From Wenjunlia tyrosinilytica (lineage in GTDB: Bacteria; Actinomycetota; Actinomycetes; Streptomycetales; Streptomycetaceae): a stretch of DNA of 64,000 bases. The stretch is from NCBI RefSeq assembly GCF_014646055.1, contig NZ_BMMS01000031.1, forward strand, positions 1 through 64,000, given 5' to 3'. Numbering within the stretch: position 1 is the first letter of the stretch; every line of letters starts with the position of its first letter. The translations under genes and the position numbers were made by a program. Positions 51,002 to 59,916 of the stretch are shown here, in pieces. The notes below the pieces were generated by a model that was given only the letters and a program-made list of their open reading frames with translations, was not told where the DNA came from and ran no database searches.

Positions 51002-51394
51002 ATCAAGCCCCCAGGTTTCTCGGCACAGTTGAGGCTAGTGACCGGTTCGGGTGCCCGCGACCATTCGCCAGGGTTCGCCAGGGTCCGCCAGATGGTCTGC
51101 CACCCGCGAACGGGTGTGGTGTAGGAACGCGCCACCCCGGCCCGGTACCACGGCACTCGGTCATCCCGGCAAAGTAGTCCCGGCAAAGGGGCGTGGAGTG
51201 CACGGACGGCTTCCCGACCGGGATTTCCCGGGCACCGCATTCCCCAGGATGCGGGGCACGAGAAGCACCGGAAGGGCCGCCGTCCGCGCACCGATTCCAC
51301 GCCACCCCACGCCACCCGGCCGCTGGGACGAGGTGGCGATTCACCGGCCCCACCGGTGAACTCGCAGGCACAGGAAGGGATCTGTCTCCCGCTC
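51002..51394. other. Intergenic region upstream of NsdA-like gene and kinase gene
   Basis: About 390 bases. It contains a short repeat (CGCCAGGGT, three close copies at about 51064-51089) and presumably both divergent promoters. No frame shows convincing coding bias. Confidence 0.45.
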
Positions 51395-52534
51395 ATGTAT
51401 TCAGCATCGTCCTCCGTGTCCGCCCCGCCCCGGCCGCCACGCGCGAGCCGGAACGACAGCGCTCCGACGCCCGGCCGTCCCTCGATGACGGCCACCCGAC
51501 CCGATCCCCGACTGTCCCCGACCCAGACCGCCGCGGGCCTGCGACCACCGGGCCGGCCAGGTGCTCCCGGCGGCCCGGGAATCGCCGCACGGCTCGATCT
51601 GACCGGCCCGCAGGGAGCACGGCTGCGGGCAGCCCTCGTCCCCGTCCAGCGGATATGTCCGGATTTCCTGCCGATCCAGGTGCTCCGGCAGAGCGGACGC
51701 TCCCTCCTCGTCGCCGGAACGGCGGGGCGGATGCCCGTCGTCGCCAAGTGCCTGCTGGACCATTCCCCCGAGTGGGTGAAACGGTTCCGCCACGAGGTGG
51801 CGGCCTACCGGGCGTTCGTCCGCCACCGCCCGCCCGCCCGGGTGCCCCGGCTCGTCGCCGCCGACCCGGAGAGCGGCTGCCTGGTCCTCGAACGGATGCC
51901 CGGGCGGGTGGCGGCGCTCCAGCGGCACCCCGTGGAGGGACCAACGCGGGCGGACCTGCGGGCGGCGCTCGGTGCCTTCTGCCGCATCAACCTGTGGCGG
52001 CCGCCCCCGGGAATCTTCGACGCCCCCATCGACTACACGGCGGCGGTCTCCCACTACCACCGGCTCGGACTCCTCACCGACCGCGACCGCGGCGACCTGC
52101 AGAAGCTCCTGCACGGCATCGCCTGCGCTCCGTGGCAGTTCTGCCACGGGGACGCACTCCTGCAGAACGTCCTGCTCTCCCCCTCGGGACCGGTGCTGAT
52201 CGACTGGGAGCACGCCGGGTGGTACCTGCCCGGCTACGACCTCGCGGTGCTCTGGTCCGTCCTCGGCGACGAGCCCGTGGCCCGCCGCCAGATCAGCCAG
52301 CTCGCGCAGACTTCCGGACCGGCCTCGCGCGACGCCTTCCTCGTCAACCTCATGCTGGTGCTCACCAGGGAGATCCGCTCCTACGAGACCGCCGTGCAGC
52401 GCACCATGAACGGCGCCTCGGCAGCCCCGGGAGGAGGCGAGGCCGGCGAGGAGCAGCGGCTGCTCCTGCGCCGCCTCCACGACGACTGCGGCGTGGCCCG
52501 CCGCGCCGTCCGCGCGGCGGTCGGCACCCGCTGA
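51395..52534 (+). CDS. Aminoglycoside-phosphotransferase-fold kinase
   Basis: Small-molecule kinase fold (about 379 aa), cytosolic. The catalytic loop [13 protein letters not shown] keeps Asp and Asn, and the metal motif reads LIDWEHAG, so it should be active. ATP-binding Lys is in [11 protein letters not shown]. The substrate is unknown; the fold includes antibiotic, choline and sugar kinases. The N-terminus is uncertain: the frame is open from 51356, with ATG codons at 51395 and 51485 and no clear ribosome site at either. It ends before a perfect 40-bp palindrome. Confidence 0.8.
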   Translation: MYSASSSVSAPPRPPRASRNDSAPTPGRPSMTATRPDPRLSPTQTAAGLRPPGRPGAPGGPGIAARLDLTGPQGARLRAALVPVQRICPDFLPIQVLRQSGRSLLVAGTAGRMPVVAKCLLDHSPEWVKRFRHEVAAYRAFVRHRPPARVPRLVAADPESGCLVLERMPGRVAALQRHPVEGPTRADLRAALGAFCRINLWRPPPGIFDAPIDYTAAVSHYHRLGLLTDRDRGDLQKLLHGIACAPWQFCHGDALLQNVLLSPSGPVLIDWEHAGWYLPGYDLAVLWSVLGDEPVARRQISQLAQTSGPASRDAFLVNLMLVLTREIRSYETAVQRTMNGASAAPGGGEAGEEQRLLLRRLHDDCGVARRAVRAAVGTR

Positions 52535-52536
52535 GC

Positions 52537-52576
52537 GGCCGGTGGTGCCCGCTGACGTCAGCGGGCACCACCGGCC
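52537..52576. terminator. Perfect 40-bp palindrome, likely terminator
   Basis: Twenty bases starting GGCCGGTGGTGCCCGCTGAC are followed at once by their exact reverse complement, with no spacer. It starts three bases after the kinase stop codon, between convergent transcripts. The RNA would fold into a near-perfect hairpin, so a bidirectional terminator is likely. Confidence 0.8.
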
Positions 52577-52592
52577 CGAGGCCCGTCGACGA

Positions 52593-52775
52593 TCACGCCT
52601 GCGGCGAGGCGGACGAAAATCGTGCGCCGTACTCGGCGTTGAGCCAGGCGATGTCCGCCCCGCTCAGATCCACTGCGCTCAGATCCACCGGGCTCAGATC
52701 CGCGCCGCCCAGATCCGCGCCTTCCAAGCAGCCGCCGGCCCGCGGGAGCGGAAGGCCACCGTGCGGCACACACAC
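52593..52775 (-). CDS. Pentapeptide-repeat fragment
   Basis: Short frame (60 aa) with five clear pentapeptide-type units (LEGADLGGADLSPVDLSAVDLSGADI), which would form one to two coils of a beta helix. GTG start, no convincing ribosome site. It lies 33 bases after the stop codon of the upstream unknown gene on the same strand. Either a very small pentapeptide protein or the remnant of a larger one. Confidence 0.4.
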   Translation of the reverse strand: MCVPHGGLPLPRAGGCLEGADLGGADLSPVDLSAVDLSGADIAWLNAEYGARFSSASPQA

Positions 52776-52808
52776 GAGCCGACTCTGCGCACCGCCCCCG
52801 CGTACGGG

Positions 52809-53309
52809 TCAGCTCTGCTGGAACATCTCCGCAGGCAGCGGCTTGAGCAGCTGGTAGAGGTCGTCGGTGATGGGGCGGTCCCAGGTGGCGATGGTGACCC
52901 GCACGCCGTCGCTGCGGTCGAACTGCGCACACGCGACACGGCCCTCGGACACCTTGATCCGCTGCACGATCAACAGGTTGTCCCCGTGCATCACGGGAGT
53001 GTCCTCACGCTCCACCTCGTGCACCGGCTCGTCGTTCTCCAGGGCGGCGAGGAGCTGAGTGACCTCGAACGGCACATCGCCCTCCTCGACCTCCCGGGCC
53101 GCAGAGCCCTCCGGGAGGTTGCCGATGAGCATGGCCGGACCGCGGCCGCCGAACAGGTCGTAGCGCAGGAAGATCCCCTGGCAGCTCCCGTCGGGACCCG
53201 CTAGCAGAGCCGCGCCCAGGCTGCCCGGCCAGTCACCCGGGTCCATGGCGAGTACATCGAAGTCCGGCCCTGTGGGCGTGCTCGAGGAGCGGCGGCGGAG
53301 GAACGACAT
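52809..53309 (-). CDS. Conserved protein of unknown function
   Basis: Soluble 166-aa protein with an alternating strand-helix pattern (DGSCQGIFLRYDLFGGRGPAM, DNLLIVQRIKVSEGRVACAQ). No motif recognised. The frame opens at 53390, but the ATG at 53309 (MSFLRRRSS) removes a Gly/Pro-rich stretch and is preferred. It lies downstream of a DUF397 gene on the same strand. Confidence 0.6.
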   Translation of the reverse strand: MSFLRRRSSSTPTGPDFDVLAMDPGDWPGSLGAALLAGPDGSCQGIFLRYDLFGGRGPAMLIGNLPEGSAAREVEEGDVPFEVTQLLAALENDEPVHEVEREDTPVMHGDNLLIVQRIKVSEGRVACAQFDRSDGVRVTIATWDRPITDDLYQLLKPLPAEMFQQS

Positions 53310-53405
53310 GCGGCCATCGTACGTGTCCGGAGGGGGTCCTCCTCGACCGACATACCCGGTGGCCGCGGCCGCCGCGGGCCACCCGGCCACCGGGTCCGAT
53401 CCGGT

Positions 53406-53654
53406 TCAGGTGAGGTCGAACTCGCCGTCGCGCGCACCGAGTACGAAAGCACGCCATTCGCCGGGCGTGAAGATCAGCGCGGGACCGTCCGGGTTGCGCC
53501 CGTCACGCATGGCGATGTAGCCCTCGACGAACGCGATCTGCACATCGCCGACACCCTGAGTGCTCGACAGCCATTCCGCGTCGGTCAGGTCGAGTTGGGG
53601 CTTCTTGGCCGCCTTGCCGTCGGCCACGAGCCGCTCGGTGGTGCTGTCCGCCAC
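53406..53654 (-). CDS. DUF397 protein
   Basis: Small protein (82 aa) of the DUF397 family. The signature WLSSTQGVGDVQIAFVEGYIAMRD and the C-terminal FTPGEWRAFVLGARDGEFDL are typical. Members usually sit next to an XRE regulator and form BldB- or WhiJ-like pairs with it; none is adjacent here. Starts at 53672, 53660 and 53654 are possible; GGAGGAG lies six bases before the GTG at 53654. Confidence 0.88.
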   Translation of the reverse strand: MADSTTERLVADGKAAKKPQLDLTDAEWLSSTQGVGDVQIAFVEGYIAMRDGRNPDGPALIFTPGEWRAFVLGARDGEFDLT

Positions 53655-53764
53655 GTACATCTCCTCCTGCATTGAGGTGAGGCTCCAGCCTAGCGATCAG
53701 GGACGTGGCCCGACAGGCACTGTTCCAAGCCGTTCTCCGCCTCCCGCACTCCCGCTCGAGCCAT

Positions 53765-54931
53765 TCATCCCACGGGCCGCTCACTCCCCACCAGCCACAT
53801 GGAGAAGAACTGCGCGCCTCCCCCGTACGCATGGCCGAGAGCCCTGCGCGCACCGTCCACCTGATGCTCGCCGGCCCGCCCCCGCACCTGGAGCGCCGCC
53901 TCCGCGAACCGGATCATCCCCGACGCGCCGATGGGATTCGCCGACAGCACCCCTCCCGAGGGATTGACCGGAAGATCCCCGTCCAGTTCGGTCACCCCCG
54001 ACTCCGTCAGCTTCCACCCCTCCCCCTCCGCGGCGAAGCCCAGGTTCTCCAGCCACATCGGCTCGTACCAGGAGAACGGCACATACATCTCCACCGCGTC
54101 GATCTCCCGCCGCGGATCGGTGACACCCGCCTGCCGGTACACATCCGCCGCGCAGTCCCGCCCGGCCCGGGGACTGACATAGTCCTTGCCCGCGAACATC
54201 GTCGGCTCGCTGCGCATCGCCCCGCCGTGCACCCACGCCGGCGGATGCGGTGAACGGGCCGCCCCGGCCTCACCGGTGAGCACCATCGCGCAGGCTCCGT
54301 CGGAGGAGGGGCAGGTCTCCGAGTAGCGGATCGGATCCCACAGCATGGGCGAGGACTGCACCTTCTCCAAGGTGATGTCCTTCTCGTGCAGATGGGCACA
54401 AGGGTTCTTCAGCGCGTTGCGCCGGTCCTTGTAGGCGACGAGCGAGCCGATCGTGTCGGGCGCCCCCGTACGCCGCATATAGGCGCGGATGTGCGGGGCG
54501 AAGAAGCCGCCCGCGCCCGCGAGCAGGGGCTGCTGGAACGGGATCGGCAGCGACAGGCCCCACATCGCGTTGGACTCCGACTGCTTCTCGAACGCCAGGG
54601 TGAGAACGATGCCATGGACCCGCGCCGCGACCAGATTGGCCGCCACCAGCGCCGTGGAGCCGCCGACCGAGCCCGCGGTGTGCACCCGCAGGAGGGGCTT
54701 GCCGACCGCGCCGAGCGCGTCGGCGAGATACAGCTCCGGCATCATCACCCCTTCGAAGAAGTCGGGGGCCTTGCCGATGACCACGGCGTCGATGTCCGCC
54801 CAGTCCAGCTCGGCGTCGTCCAGGGCACGCCGGGCGGCCTCGCGCACGAGCCCCGCGATGGACACGTCGTGGCGGGCGGAGACGTGCTTGGTCTGGCCTA
54901 TGCCGACAACGGCGACCGGTTCACCCCTCAT
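53765..54931 (-). CDS. Thiolase-fold protein lacking the nucleophilic Cys (Ltp-like, 1)
   Basis: Thiolase-family lipid-transfer protein (388 aa). The N-terminus VAVVGIGQTKHVSARHD and the NPSGGVLSANPIGASG motif are kept. The position of the catalytic Cys reads HTAGSVGG (Ser near 88). Without that Cys it cannot be an ordinary thiolase; related Ltp2-type proteins act as retro-aldolases with a DUF35 partner. A DUF35 gene and a second thiolase-fold gene lie upstream on the same strand, so a three-protein complex is plausible. Last gene of the block. Confidence 0.82.
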   Translation of the reverse strand: MRGEPVAVVGIGQTKHVSARHDVSIAGLVREAARRALDDAELDWADIDAVVIGKAPDFFEGVMMPELYLADALGAVGKPLLRVHTAGSVGGSTALVAANLVAARVHGIVLTLAFEKQSESNAMWGLSLPIPFQQPLLAGAGGFFAPHIRAYMRRTGAPDTIGSLVAYKDRRNALKNPCAHLHEKDITLEKVQSSPMLWDPIRYSETCPSSDGACAMVLTGEAGAARSPHPPAWVHGGAMRSEPTMFAGKDYVSPRAGRDCAADVYRQAGVTDPRREIDAVEMYVPFSWYEPMWLENLGFAAEGEGWKLTESGVTELDGDLPVNPSGGVLSANPIGASGMIRFAEAALQVRGRAGEHQVDGARRALGHAYGGGAQFFSMWLVGSERPVG

Positions 54932-54950
54932 GGCGCTGCCCTCCTCCTCG

Positions 54951-55025
54951 TTCGCTCAACGGGCTGCTCGCTCCAACGGGCTGCTCGCTCCAACGGGTTC
55001 GCTCCAACGGGTTCGCTCCAACGGC
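54951..55025. repeat. Tandem repeat between two thiolase-fold genes
   Basis: Five copies of (C/T)TCGCTCCAACGGG, 14-17 bases each, fill most of the 108-base gap between the two thiolase-fold genes. If the genes are co-transcribed, the array is in the message. Confidence 0.8.
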
Positions 55026-55039
55026 TCGCGGTGCGGCGC

Positions 55040-56101
55040 TCACCGGGCCTCCAGGACGGCGACCAGGTTCTGCTGGAGGCAGGGACCGGAGGTGGCATGG
55101 GCGACGGCCCGCTGCGACTCACCGCGGTGGACGGCGGCGGCGGCCTCACCGAGCCGGATCAGGCCCGCGGCCATCACGGGATTGGCGGCGAGTGCCCCGC
55201 CGGAGGGGTTGACGGCCACCTCCTCGTCCAGGCCCAGCGCCCTGCGCAGCACCACTTCCTGCGAGGTGAACGGGGCATGGAGCTCGGCGGTGTCCACGGG
55301 CGCCTCGAACAGCCCCGCGTGCTCGGCCGCCAGCCGGGTCGAGGGCGAGTCGGTGAGGTCGCGCACGCCGAGGCTGTGGGCCTCCACGCGGTGGTCGATC
55401 CCATGGATCCACGCCGGACGCGGGCACAGGTCCAGGGCGGTGTCCCCGGCGGCCAGCACCACGGCGGCGGCGCCGTCGCCCACGGGGGGGCAGTCGTGGC
55501 GGCGCAGCGGCTGGACCACGTACTCCTCGGCCAGGAGCACGTCGGGGGGCGCGGAGCCGACGAGTTGGGCACTGGGGTTGGCCTCTGCGGCGGTGCGGCT
55601 GCGGGCTGCGATGCCCGCGAGCTCCCGTTCGTCGGTGTGCCCGGCGTCGATGAGGGCCTGCGCCTGGAGGGCGGCGAGCGAGACGGAGTCGGGCCACAAC
55701 GGGGCGACGTAGTACGGGTCGAGCTGGCGGGTCAGGACGTCGCGGACGCTGCCCGGCGAGGACTTGCCGTAGGCGTAGACGAGCGCGGTGTCGGCCTGCC
55801 CCGTCAGGAGCGCGACCCATGCCTCGTACAGCGCCCAGGCGCCGTCCATCTCCACATGGGACTCCGAGATCGGCGGCCATGCCCCCACCCCGTCCAGCGC
55901 CATCGTGAAGGAGAAGGCGCGCCCGGCCAGGTAGTCGCTGGAGCCCGAGCAGGTGAAGCCGATCTCCCCGGCCCTGAGCCCGACTTGGCCGAGCACGTCG
56001 TGCAGGACGGGCATCAGCAGCTCCACTTCGGAGAGCTGGTCGCTGCGGCGCACGGTCGGCGCCTGCGCGAAGGCGACGATCGCGACCTCGCGCGGCATCA
56101 T
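55040..56101 (-). CDS. Thiolase-fold protein lacking the nucleophilic Cys (Ltp-like, 2)
   Basis: Thiolase-family protein (353 aa). REVAIVAFAQAPTVRRSDQ starts the fold, and VNPSGGALAANPVMAAGLIR is conserved. The Cys position reads EMDGAWALYEA (no Cys). AAGGAG lies six bases before the ATG at 56101. It lies 16 bases after the duplicated DUF35 gene, so they are co-transcribed. I infer a partner of the DUF35 protein in a retro-aldol or acyl-transfer step. Less than family-normal length at the C-terminus is not evident. Confidence 0.8.
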   Translation of the reverse strand: MMPREVAIVAFAQAPTVRRSDQLSEVELLMPVLHDVLGQVGLRAGEIGFTCSGSSDYLAGRAFSFTMALDGVGAWPPISESHVEMDGAWALYEAWVALLTGQADTALVYAYGKSSPGSVRDVLTRQLDPYYVAPLWPDSVSLAALQAQALIDAGHTDERELAGIAARSRTAAEANPSAQLVGSAPPDVLLAEEYVVQPLRRHDCPPVGDGAAAVVLAAGDTALDLCPRPAWIHGIDHRVEAHSLGVRDLTDSPSTRLAAEHAGLFEAPVDTAELHAPFTSQEVVLRRALGLDEEVAVNPSGGALAANPVMAAGLIRLGEAAAAVHRGESQRAVAHATSGPCLQQNLVAVLEAR

Positions 56102-56117
56102 GGCAGCTCCTTGGCCA

Positions 56118-57149
56118 TCACAGCAGCTCCTTGTAGGTGTCGTAGTCCGCGTCCGGCTCGCCGGTGGGCCGGAAGTGGTCGACGGAGGCGAGAGTGGGGG
56201 CGAGCCGGTCGTCGTCGACCCAGACCGCTTCGACGCGCAGGCCCATGCGCACCTGGTCGTAGGGGATGCCGCCGATGCGGGCGTGCAGTCCGAGGTCGGC
56301 CCCGTCGAGGGCGATGTGGGCGTAGACGTAGGGCACCTCGATGTCGAGGTTGCGGGCCTTGACGTTGACGACGCAGTAGGTGGTGACGGTGCCTCTGGGG
56401 CCGACCTCGACCTGCTCGTCGGTGGCGACACCGCAGGTGGGGCAGGCGCCGCGCGGCGGAACGTAGGTCTTGCGGCAGTCGGGGCAGCGTTCGCCGATGA
56501 TCCGCCTGCCGGTGAGCGCGGTCAGGAAGCGCGACTGCGCGCGGCCGGAGGTGTAGGTGTAGTCGAGGCGCGCCGCCGTGACGATTCCGGTGACGGGGTC
56601 GCCGTCGAAGCGGCCGGTGTGCGGGGTGGTGGCTCGAGGGCGCTCGGGCCTGTTATCTGATTGTCTGCTTTTCTTGCCCTGGCTGTCCGCGTGCCCGTCC
56701 GGTCGCCCGCCCTCGTCCAGTCGCTCGAAACAGACGATGTCGGTGATGGCGCCGCGGCGTTCCGCCGCCCACCGCACCCGGACCCGCGTCCCCGAGCTCA
56801 CCTCCTCGGGGCCGCGTGCGTCGAGGGCGTGCAGAAGGGCGGTGTCGGCGCCGTCGAGGCGTACCAGCACCCAGGCGAACGGTGCGGTGAGCGGCTGGCC
56901 CGGCCGCGGATGGGGGTTCCAGGCCCAGGTGGTGACGGTGCCGGTGCCGGCCACCTCGACCAGATCACGCAGTTCCTCGGCGGTGACGGGGTCGTACTCG
57001 ACGGGCGGCATGAGGATCCGCCCGTCGGACGCCCGTACCCCCAGGAGAGTACGTTCACGCAGCCCGGTGAGGAAGGCGCTCTGCACCGGCCCGAGCGACC
57101 GGGTGAACGGGAACTCGACGACCAGCGGCGCACTCAGGACCTCGGGCAT
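56118..57149 (-). CDS. Duplicated DUF35 OB-fold protein
   Basis: Protein of 343 aa with two tandem DUF35 domains. The second (about 190-340) has the zinc ribbon (ERCPDCRKTYVPP then GACPTCG) and the OB-fold. The first (about 10-140) has the same start pattern (LVVEFPFTRSLGPVQSAFLTG against YTSGRAQSRFLTALTG) and OB-fold strands, but no zinc-binding Cys (RASDGRILMPP). A low-complexity linker of about 45 residues joins them. Probably binds the two Cys-less thiolase-fold proteins. GAGGAG precedes the ATG. Confidence 0.85.
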   Translation of the reverse strand: MPEVLSAPLVVEFPFTRSLGPVQSAFLTGLRERTLLGVRASDGRILMPPVEYDPVTAEELRDLVEVAGTGTVTTWAWNPHPRPGQPLTAPFAWVLVRLDGADTALLHALDARGPEEVSSGTRVRVRWAAERRGAITDIVCFERLDEGGRPDGHADSQGKKSRQSDNRPERPRATTPHTGRFDGDPVTGIVTAARLDYTYTSGRAQSRFLTALTGRRIIGERCPDCRKTYVPPRGACPTCGVATDEQVEVGPRGTVTTYCVVNVKARNLDIEVPYVYAHIALDGADLGLHARIGGIPYDQVRMGLRVEAVWVDDDRLAPTLASVDHFRPTGEPDADYDTYKELL

Positions 57150-57234
57150 GCGCACTCCTCTCGACGTATCCCTGGACGGGGGCGGTCCCGACCCGCGGGT
57201 CTCGGCAGGTGCGGGCCTGGAAGGGGGCGGCGTG

Positions 57235-58041
57235 CTACTGCCGCCGGTAGACGGCCGGGCGCTTCTCGGCGAAGGCCTTCGCGCCCTCCTTGGCGTCGGC
57301 GGTCGCGAACACCGGCCAGCCGCGTTCGAGTTCGAGTCTGAGCCCGTCCTCCTCGCCGAGCGCCGCGCTGTCGTGGACCGACGCCTTGACCGCCTCGACG
57401 GCCAACGGACCGTTGGCATTGACCAGTTCGGCCAGCTCCAGCGCCCTCTCCAGCGCGGCGCCGTCCGGGACGGTGCTCCCGATCAGCCCGATGGCCAGGG
57501 CTTCGCGCGCGCTGTAGGGGCGGCCGGTCAGGAGCATCTCCAGGGCATGCGTCTTCGGGATCTGCCGGGGCAGCCGCACCGTCGAACCGCCGATGGGGAA
57601 CAGCCCCCGCCGCACCTCGAACAGGCCGAAGGTCGCGCCCTCGCCCGCGACCCGGATGTCGGTGCCCTGGAGGATCTCGGTGCCGCCCGCCACGCAAGCG
57701 CCCTCGACGGCGGCGATCACCGGCTTACGGGGCCGGTGGTGGCGCAGCATGGCCTTCCAGTGCAGGTCGGGGTCGGCATTGAGCCGGTCGCGGTACCGCT
57801 GTCCGGCCATGCCGCCGTCGCCCGCCGCGAGCGCCTTGAGGTCCATACCGGCACAGAACGAGCCCCCGGCGCCGGTGAGCACGATGGAGCGGACGGCGTC
57901 GTCCGCGTCGGCTTCGAGCCAGCCGTCGTGGAGGCCGACGAGCATCGGCAGGGACAGCGCGTTCTTCGCCTCCGGCCGGTTGAGGGTCAGGACGAGGGTG
58001 GCCCCTCGGCGCTCCACGGTGAGATGTTCCGTCCCGCCCAT
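57235..58041 (-). CDS. Enoyl-CoA hydratase (crotonase family)
   Basis: Crotonase-fold protein (268 aa), cytosolic. Oxyanion-hole motifs GSFCAGMDLKALAAG and EGACVAGGTEILQGTDIRV are present, and the Glu near the second (GGTEI) fits hydratase activity. First gene of the minus-strand acyl-CoA block, 85 bases before the duplicated DUF35 gene. A CTGAC-N5-GTCAG palindrome lies in its promoter region, shared with the divergent acyl-CoA synthetase gene. Confidence 0.88.
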   Translation of the reverse strand: MGGTEHLTVERRGATLVLTLNRPEAKNALSLPMLVGLHDGWLEADADDAVRSIVLTGAGGSFCAGMDLKALAAGDGGMAGQRYRDRLNADPDLHWKAMLRHHRPRKPVIAAVEGACVAGGTEILQGTDIRVAGEGATFGLFEVRRGLFPIGGSTVRLPRQIPKTHALEMLLTGRPYSAREALAIGLIGSTVPDGAALERALELAELVNANGPLAVEAVKASVHDSAALGEEDGLRLELERGWPVFATADAKEGAKAFAEKRPAVYRRQ

Positions 58042-58122
58042 CGTCCGGCCTCCCGGTCGCGTTGGCGCTGCGTTGGACTAGAACAGGTTGCAGTAGCGGT
58101 GGGCCGAACTTCAATACCTCTT

Positions 58123-58137
58123 CTGACACTCAGTCAG
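58123..58137. promoter_or_regulatory. CTGAC-N5-GTCAG palindrome in divergent acyl-CoA promoter
   Basis: TCTGAC-ACTCA-GTCAGA is a perfect 6-bp inverted repeat (58122-58138) in the 183-base gap between the divergent enoyl-CoA hydratase and acyl-CoA synthetase genes. It shares CTGAC-N5-GTCAG and the 15-base length with sites at 22203 and 63438. Confidence 0.75.
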
Positions 58138-58224
58138 ATTTCTGTGCGGCCCGTCTTCCCACCACACCCCTTCGGCGCTCTAATGAGCGCCTGCCCGCGA
58201 GCGCCGTGTCCGACTGGAGGAGCC

Positions 58225-59895
58225 GTGGAGTACAACCTTGCCGACCTGTTCGAGTCCATCGCCGACACCGTGCCGGACCGCGAGGCACTGGTGCACATCG
58301 ACCACCCGGGCACCGGCGAACGGCGCGCCCTCACCTACGCGCAGCTCGACGCGGCGGCCAACCGGCTCGCCCATCATCTGATCGAGCGCGGCATCGGCAC
58401 GGGCGAGCACGTGGGGCTGCACCTGTACAACGGCGTCGAGTACCTCCAGACCGTGCTCGCCTGCCTCAAGATCCGCGCGGTTCCGGTCAACGTCAACTAC
58501 CGCTACGTGGAGGACGAACTGGTCCACCTCTACCGGGACGCGGACCTCGCCGGCCTGGTCTTCGACGCACGGTTCGACGAACGGGTGGCCGCGGCGCTGC
58601 CCAGGACGCGGCGGCTTCGCCTGCTGGTGCGGGTGGGCGCTCCTTCGACGGATTCCGGCGCACTCTCCTCGACCACCGAACCGTTCACCGCCGAACCGGC
58701 GTTGACCGCCGTACCGTTCGAGCAGGCAGTGGAGACCGGCTCACCCGAGCGCGGCTTCGCACCGCGCAGCGCCGACGACCTGTTCATCATCTACACCGGC
58801 GGCACCACCGGGCTGCCCAAGGGAGTGATGTGGCGTCAGGAAGACCTGTTCTTCGCCGGAATGGGCGGCGGGGCGCCGACCGGCGAGCCGGTGACGTCAC
58901 CCGGGGAACTGGCCCAGCGGGTCGCCGAGGGCGGTGAGGGACTGGTCTTCTTCCCGACGGCGCCGCTGATGCACGGCACCTCCACACTCACCGCGTTCAT
59001 CGGCTTCTTCTACGGCCAGAAGGTCGTCCTGCACACCAAGTTCGTGCCCGAGGAGGTACTGAGGACCGTGGCGGAGGAGAAGGTCACCAGCATCTCACTC
59101 GTCGGGGACGCGATGCTGCGCCCGCTCGGGGACGCGCTGGCCGGTCCGCTGAAGGGCACCGACTGCTCGTCGCTGTTCAGCCTCAGCAGCAGTGGCGCGA
59201 TCATGTCCGAGACGGTGCGCCGGCGGTTCCAGGAACTCGTGCCGAATTGCGTGATCCTCAACAACTTCGGCTCCTCCGAGTCCGGATTCAACGGCACGGC
59301 CACCGAGGACTCCGGACCCGCCCGGGGCTTCCGGCTGCGGATGAACGCGCGCACCACGGTCGTCGATCCGGCGACGCTGGAGCCGAGCGCGCCGGGCGTT
59401 CCCGGCCGGATAGCGCAGCGCGGGCACTGCCCCGTCGGCTACTACAACGACACGGACAAGAGCGCCTCGACCTTCTTCCAACGCGACGGCGAACGCTGGG
59501 TGCTGCTCGGCGACATGGGAACGGTGGACGCGGACGGTGTGGTGACCGTGCTCGGCCGGGGCTCGCAGTGCATCAACACCGGCGGTGAGAAGGTCTATCC
59601 GGAGGAGGTCGAGGAGACGCTGAAAGCTCACCCCGACGTGTACGACGCGCTGGTGGCCGGGGTGCCCGACGAGAAGTGGGGCAGCACGGTGGCGGCCGTG
59701 GTGCAGCCGCGCGAGGGTGCACGGCCGCCGACGCTGGACGCCATCCAGGACCACTGCCGTGCCCGCCTCGCGGGATACAAGATTCCCCGCCTCCTCGTCA
59801 TCACCGCCGGCATCCAGCGCTCGCCCAGCGGCAAGGCGGACTACCGGTGGGCGAGCGCGGTGGCGTCGGAGGCCGCGCGCTCGGCGGCCACGTGA
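58225..59895 (+). CDS. Acyl-CoA synthetase
   Basis: ATP-dependent acyl-CoA ligase (556 aa). The AMP-binding motif IYTGGTTGLPKGVMWRQEDL, the region NNFGSSESGFNG, the motif LGDMGTVDADGVVTVLGRGS and the C-terminal Lys in SPSGKADYRW are present. The GTG at 58225 has GGAGG four bases upstream; the frame is open far upstream. It probably activates the acid broken down by the divergently encoded hydratase, DUF35 and thiolase-fold proteins. Chain type of the substrate unknown. Confidence 0.9.
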   Translation: MEYNLADLFESIADTVPDREALVHIDHPGTGERRALTYAQLDAAANRLAHHLIERGIGTGEHVGLHLYNGVEYLQTVLACLKIRAVPVNVNYRYVEDELVHLYRDADLAGLVFDARFDERVAAALPRTRRLRLLVRVGAPSTDSGALSSTTEPFTAEPALTAVPFEQAVETGSPERGFAPRSADDLFIIYTGGTTGLPKGVMWRQEDLFFAGMGGGAPTGEPVTSPGELAQRVAEGGEGLVFFPTAPLMHGTSTLTAFIGFFYGQKVVLHTKFVPEEVLRTVAEEKVTSISLVGDAMLRPLGDALAGPLKGTDCSSLFSLSSSGAIMSETVRRRFQELVPNCVILNNFGSSESGFNGTATEDSGPARGFRLRMNARTTVVDPATLEPSAPGVPGRIAQRGHCPVGYYNDTDKSASTFFQRDGERWVLLGDMGTVDADGVVTVLGRGSQCINTGGEKVYPEEVEETLKAHPDVYDALVAGVPDEKWGSTVAAVVQPREGARPPTLDAIQDHCRARLAGYKIPRLLVITAGIQRSPSGKADYRWASAVASEAARSAAT

Positions 59896-59916
59896 CCGGC
59901 GGCCCCCGCCGCAACG

